From an uncultured Desulfobacter sp. (lineage in GTDB: Bacteria; Desulfobacterota; Desulfobacteria; Desulfobacterales; Desulfobacteraceae): a stretch of 64,000 bases of DNA. The DNA lies in NCBI RefSeq assembly GCF_963666145.1, contig NZ_OY762614.1, forward strand, positions 5,694,501 to 5,758,500, in the 5' to 3' direction. Numbering within the stretch: the stretch's first letter is position 1; every line of letters starts with the position of its first letter. Below the pieces are notes generated by a model. It did not search any database. It was not told where the DNA came from and was given only the letters and a program-made list of their open reading frames with translations. A program made the translations under genes and the position numbers. Positions 62,564 through 64,000 of this stretch are shown piece by piece.

Positions 62564-63109
62564 TTACCCCGCCGCCACCATGACCTGGGCCGGGCGCAGC
62601 AGTTTGCCGTGATATAAATATCCTTTTCTTTCAACCCTTACCACGGTATGGGCAATTGCTGCAGGATTCCGGACCACTCCAAGGGCGTCATGGATCTTCG
62701 GGTCAAACACGGCGCCTAAAGCCTCAATTGGCTGGACCTCATGTTTGATGAAAAACTGATCCAGAATGCCTTTGAGCCCTTGGATTCCCTGGAAGATATT
62801 GCGGCTGTCATCTTCACCGGAGATATGGTTCAAAGCAAGATCCAGCCCGTCAGCCAGCTTGATCACATCTTTGAGCAGTTCTGTTCTTTGCCCCTCTATT
62901 TCAAGAGCGGAGGCGCGTGCCAGGCGCTTTTTCGTGTTTTCCAGATCAGCGAGCAGATAATAATATTTCTCCTCCCAGTCAGATGCCGGATCTGAGGTTT
63001 GCGCCTCCGGCCCCCTCAGCCCTGAAAATTCATCTTCCAGACCGTAGCCGGGTTGGGAAAAAGAATCTTTCAGTGCAGCATGTAGTTTTTTTTGAATTTT
63101 ATTGACCAT
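62564..63109 (-). CDS. grpE: nucleotide exchange factor GrpE
   Basis: A 181-residue partner of DnaK. A coiled-coil helix (YYLLADLENTKKRLARA) is followed by the typical four-helix and beta-domain sequence ending VLRNPAAI..VVRVERKGYLYHGKLLRPAQV. The first 40 residues are variable. The ATG lies inside the end of the upstream radical SAM gene (11-base overlap) and has a GAGGAG site. No dnaK is present beside it, so it belongs to a mobile or auxiliary stress set. Confidence 0.93.
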   Translation of the reverse strand: MVNKIQKKLHAALKDSFSQPGYGLEDEFSGLRGPEAQTSDPASDWEEKYYYLLADLENTKKRLARASALEIEGQRTELLKDVIKLADGLDLALNHISGEDDSRNIFQGIQGLKGILDQFFIKHEVQPIEALGAVFDPKIHDALGVVRNPAAIAHTVVRVERKGYLYHGKLLRPAQVMVAAG

Positions 63110-64000
63110 TTTTACTCCTCATATAAATATAACGTTCACAGATTTTCCGGTAATGATACCCGTATATAGATAAGGTCACGGCCAGGGAAATCAGCCGGGG
63201 TTTTCTAAGGAGGGTCCATAGAATCAACTGCCAATAGCAGAACCGCTCTTTTCCCAGGATACCCAGCCTGAGGCTTGCCCTGAAAAAAGAGAGAAACCGC
63301 TGGAAATCCAGGGGCTGGAACACCTCCGGGGGCGTGAGGGCCCGCAACTGGGTCTTGACCCGCCGGTAATAATTTGCCGGGGAATAAATCTGTTTCATGA
63401 TCCGTTGATACCCCTTTGACAGCGCCTCCATTCCCATCCGGGGCAGAATATTGGTTGTGCCGTCCACATTATCGCCGGTAAATGGCCTGACCACCCGGCT
63501 CTGGCGCTGAAGCCTGTCAAACAGCCGGGTTCCGGGAGGGGCCTGAAGCATCCCCACCATGGCCATGACGATTCCACTGTTCTGGATAAAATCGATCTGG
63601 CGTTGAAAAATGGAGGGCGGGTCACTGTCAAATCCCACGATAAACCCGCCCATCACCTGCAGGCCGCTGCGGTGGATGATGGCCACGCTTTCAAGCAGAT
63701 CCCTGTTTTTATTTTGAATTTTATGGCATTCGCTCAAGGCGGTTTCATCCGGGGATTCGATACCGATGAAGACCGAGTCAAATCCCGCCTTTACCATCAG
63801 GGAAAGCAGGTCCGGATCATCGGCCAGGTTGATGGAAGATTCCGTGAAAAAGACACATCCCTTTTTATCACTGCGCCATTGGATCAGGGCCGGAAGCAGA
63901 TGGCTTTTCAGAAATCGCTTGTTGCCGATAAAATTATCATCCACAAAAAATATGCTGCTCCGCCAGCCCATATCATAGATACGGTCAAGTTCCCCAATGA
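63099..64000 (-). CDS. B12-binding/DUF4070-type radical SAM protein, C-terminal part
   Basis: At least 300 residues of a larger protein; the frame stays open to the window edge (LDRIYDMGWRSSIFFVDDNF), so the N-terminal B12 and CxxxCxxC parts lie outside. IFFVDDNFIGN, VFIGIESPDE and VMGGFIVGFDSDP are the later strands of the radical SAM barrel, and the remaining 140 basic residues match the DUF4070 tail. It ends inside grpE's start, suggesting a common transcript. Function unknown. Confidence 0.88.
   Translation of the reverse strand, partial: IGELDRIYDMGWRSSIFFVDDNFIGNKRFLKSHLLPALIQWRSDKKGCVFFTESSINLADDPDLLSLMVKAGFDSVFIGIESPDETALSECHKIQNKNRDLLESVAIIHRSGLQVMGGFIVGFDSDPPSIFQRQIDFIQNSGIVMAMVGMLQAPPGTRLFDRLQRQSRVVRPFTGDNVDGTTNILPRMGMEALSKGYQRIMKQIYSPANYYRRVKTQLRALTPPEVFQPLDFQRFLSFFRASLRLGILGKERFCYWQLILWTLLRKPRLISLAVTLSIYGYHYRKICERYIYMRSKNGQ

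Overview
The window looks like chromosomal DNA of a sulfate-reducing Desulfobacterota bacterium of the Desulfobacterales type. This is inferred from gene content: desulfoferrodoxin, two rubredoxins, a short-loop cytochrome bd oxidase, a DUF6485 cysteine-rich protein and a DUF4070-type radical SAM protein. No rRNA, tRNA or CRISPR array was recognised.

Layout. (1) 0.5-11 kb: oxygen-defence and housekeeping genes (desulfoferrodoxin, SRPBCC/epimerase fusion, DHH phosphoesterase, two rubredoxins, cydAB, HD protein, LysR regulator with a carboxymuconolactone-decarboxylase-like protein). (2) 11.5-26.4 kb: a mycofactocin island. It holds an outer-membrane SphA-like protein, an extra radical SAM/SPASM enzyme, two near-identical zinc alcohol dehydrogenases, mftA (50 codons), mftB, mftC, an OYE/FadH-type flavoenzyme, an etfA-fixC-fixX-etfB set, the glycosyltransferase mftF and an aldehyde dehydrogenase. 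mftD, mftE and mftR are not in the window. The parts suggest that alcohols are oxidised to aldehydes and acids while a peptide-derived cofactor passes electrons through a dedicated ETF/Fix module to the quinone pool. (3) 26.4-30.2 kb: thioesterase, SlyX, then AT-rich accessory DNA with a HEAT-repeat protein, a 125-bp palindrome and a 5'-truncated PP-loop gene.

(4) 30.3-48.2 kb: about 17 minus-strand genes, apparently one transcription unit, encoding an unfamiliar type II fatty-acid/polyketide-like pathway. It has a fused double ketosynthase, two further divergent ketosynthases, an ACP, malonyl-type acyltransferase, ketoreductase, one active and one apparently inactive FabZ-like dehydratase, a YbgC-like thioesterase, a GcvT-fold protein, a ThiF/E1-like protein, a B12-binding radical SAM enzyme, and an export set (LolD-like ATPase, FtsX-type permease, LolA-like protein, outer-membrane barrel). 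There is no enoyl reductase, so a polyene or hydroxylated acyl product delivered to the envelope is the simplest guess. This is the best candidate for an undescribed system.

(5) 48.2-53.1 kb: mobile DNA. A TniA/TniB transposition module and an IS481/IS3-like transposase are bracketed by two inverted copies of a ~105-bp palindromic element, one of which abuts a truncated glycosyltransferase. (6) 53.1-64 kb: a protein-quality-control and envelope-stress island (groESL, BON, DUF3309, DUF948-like, YtxH, DUF1207, ftsH, grpE) that also contains the relic of a second groESL operon and an IS701-type remnant. The intact groEL has lost its GGM tail to in-frame stop codons.
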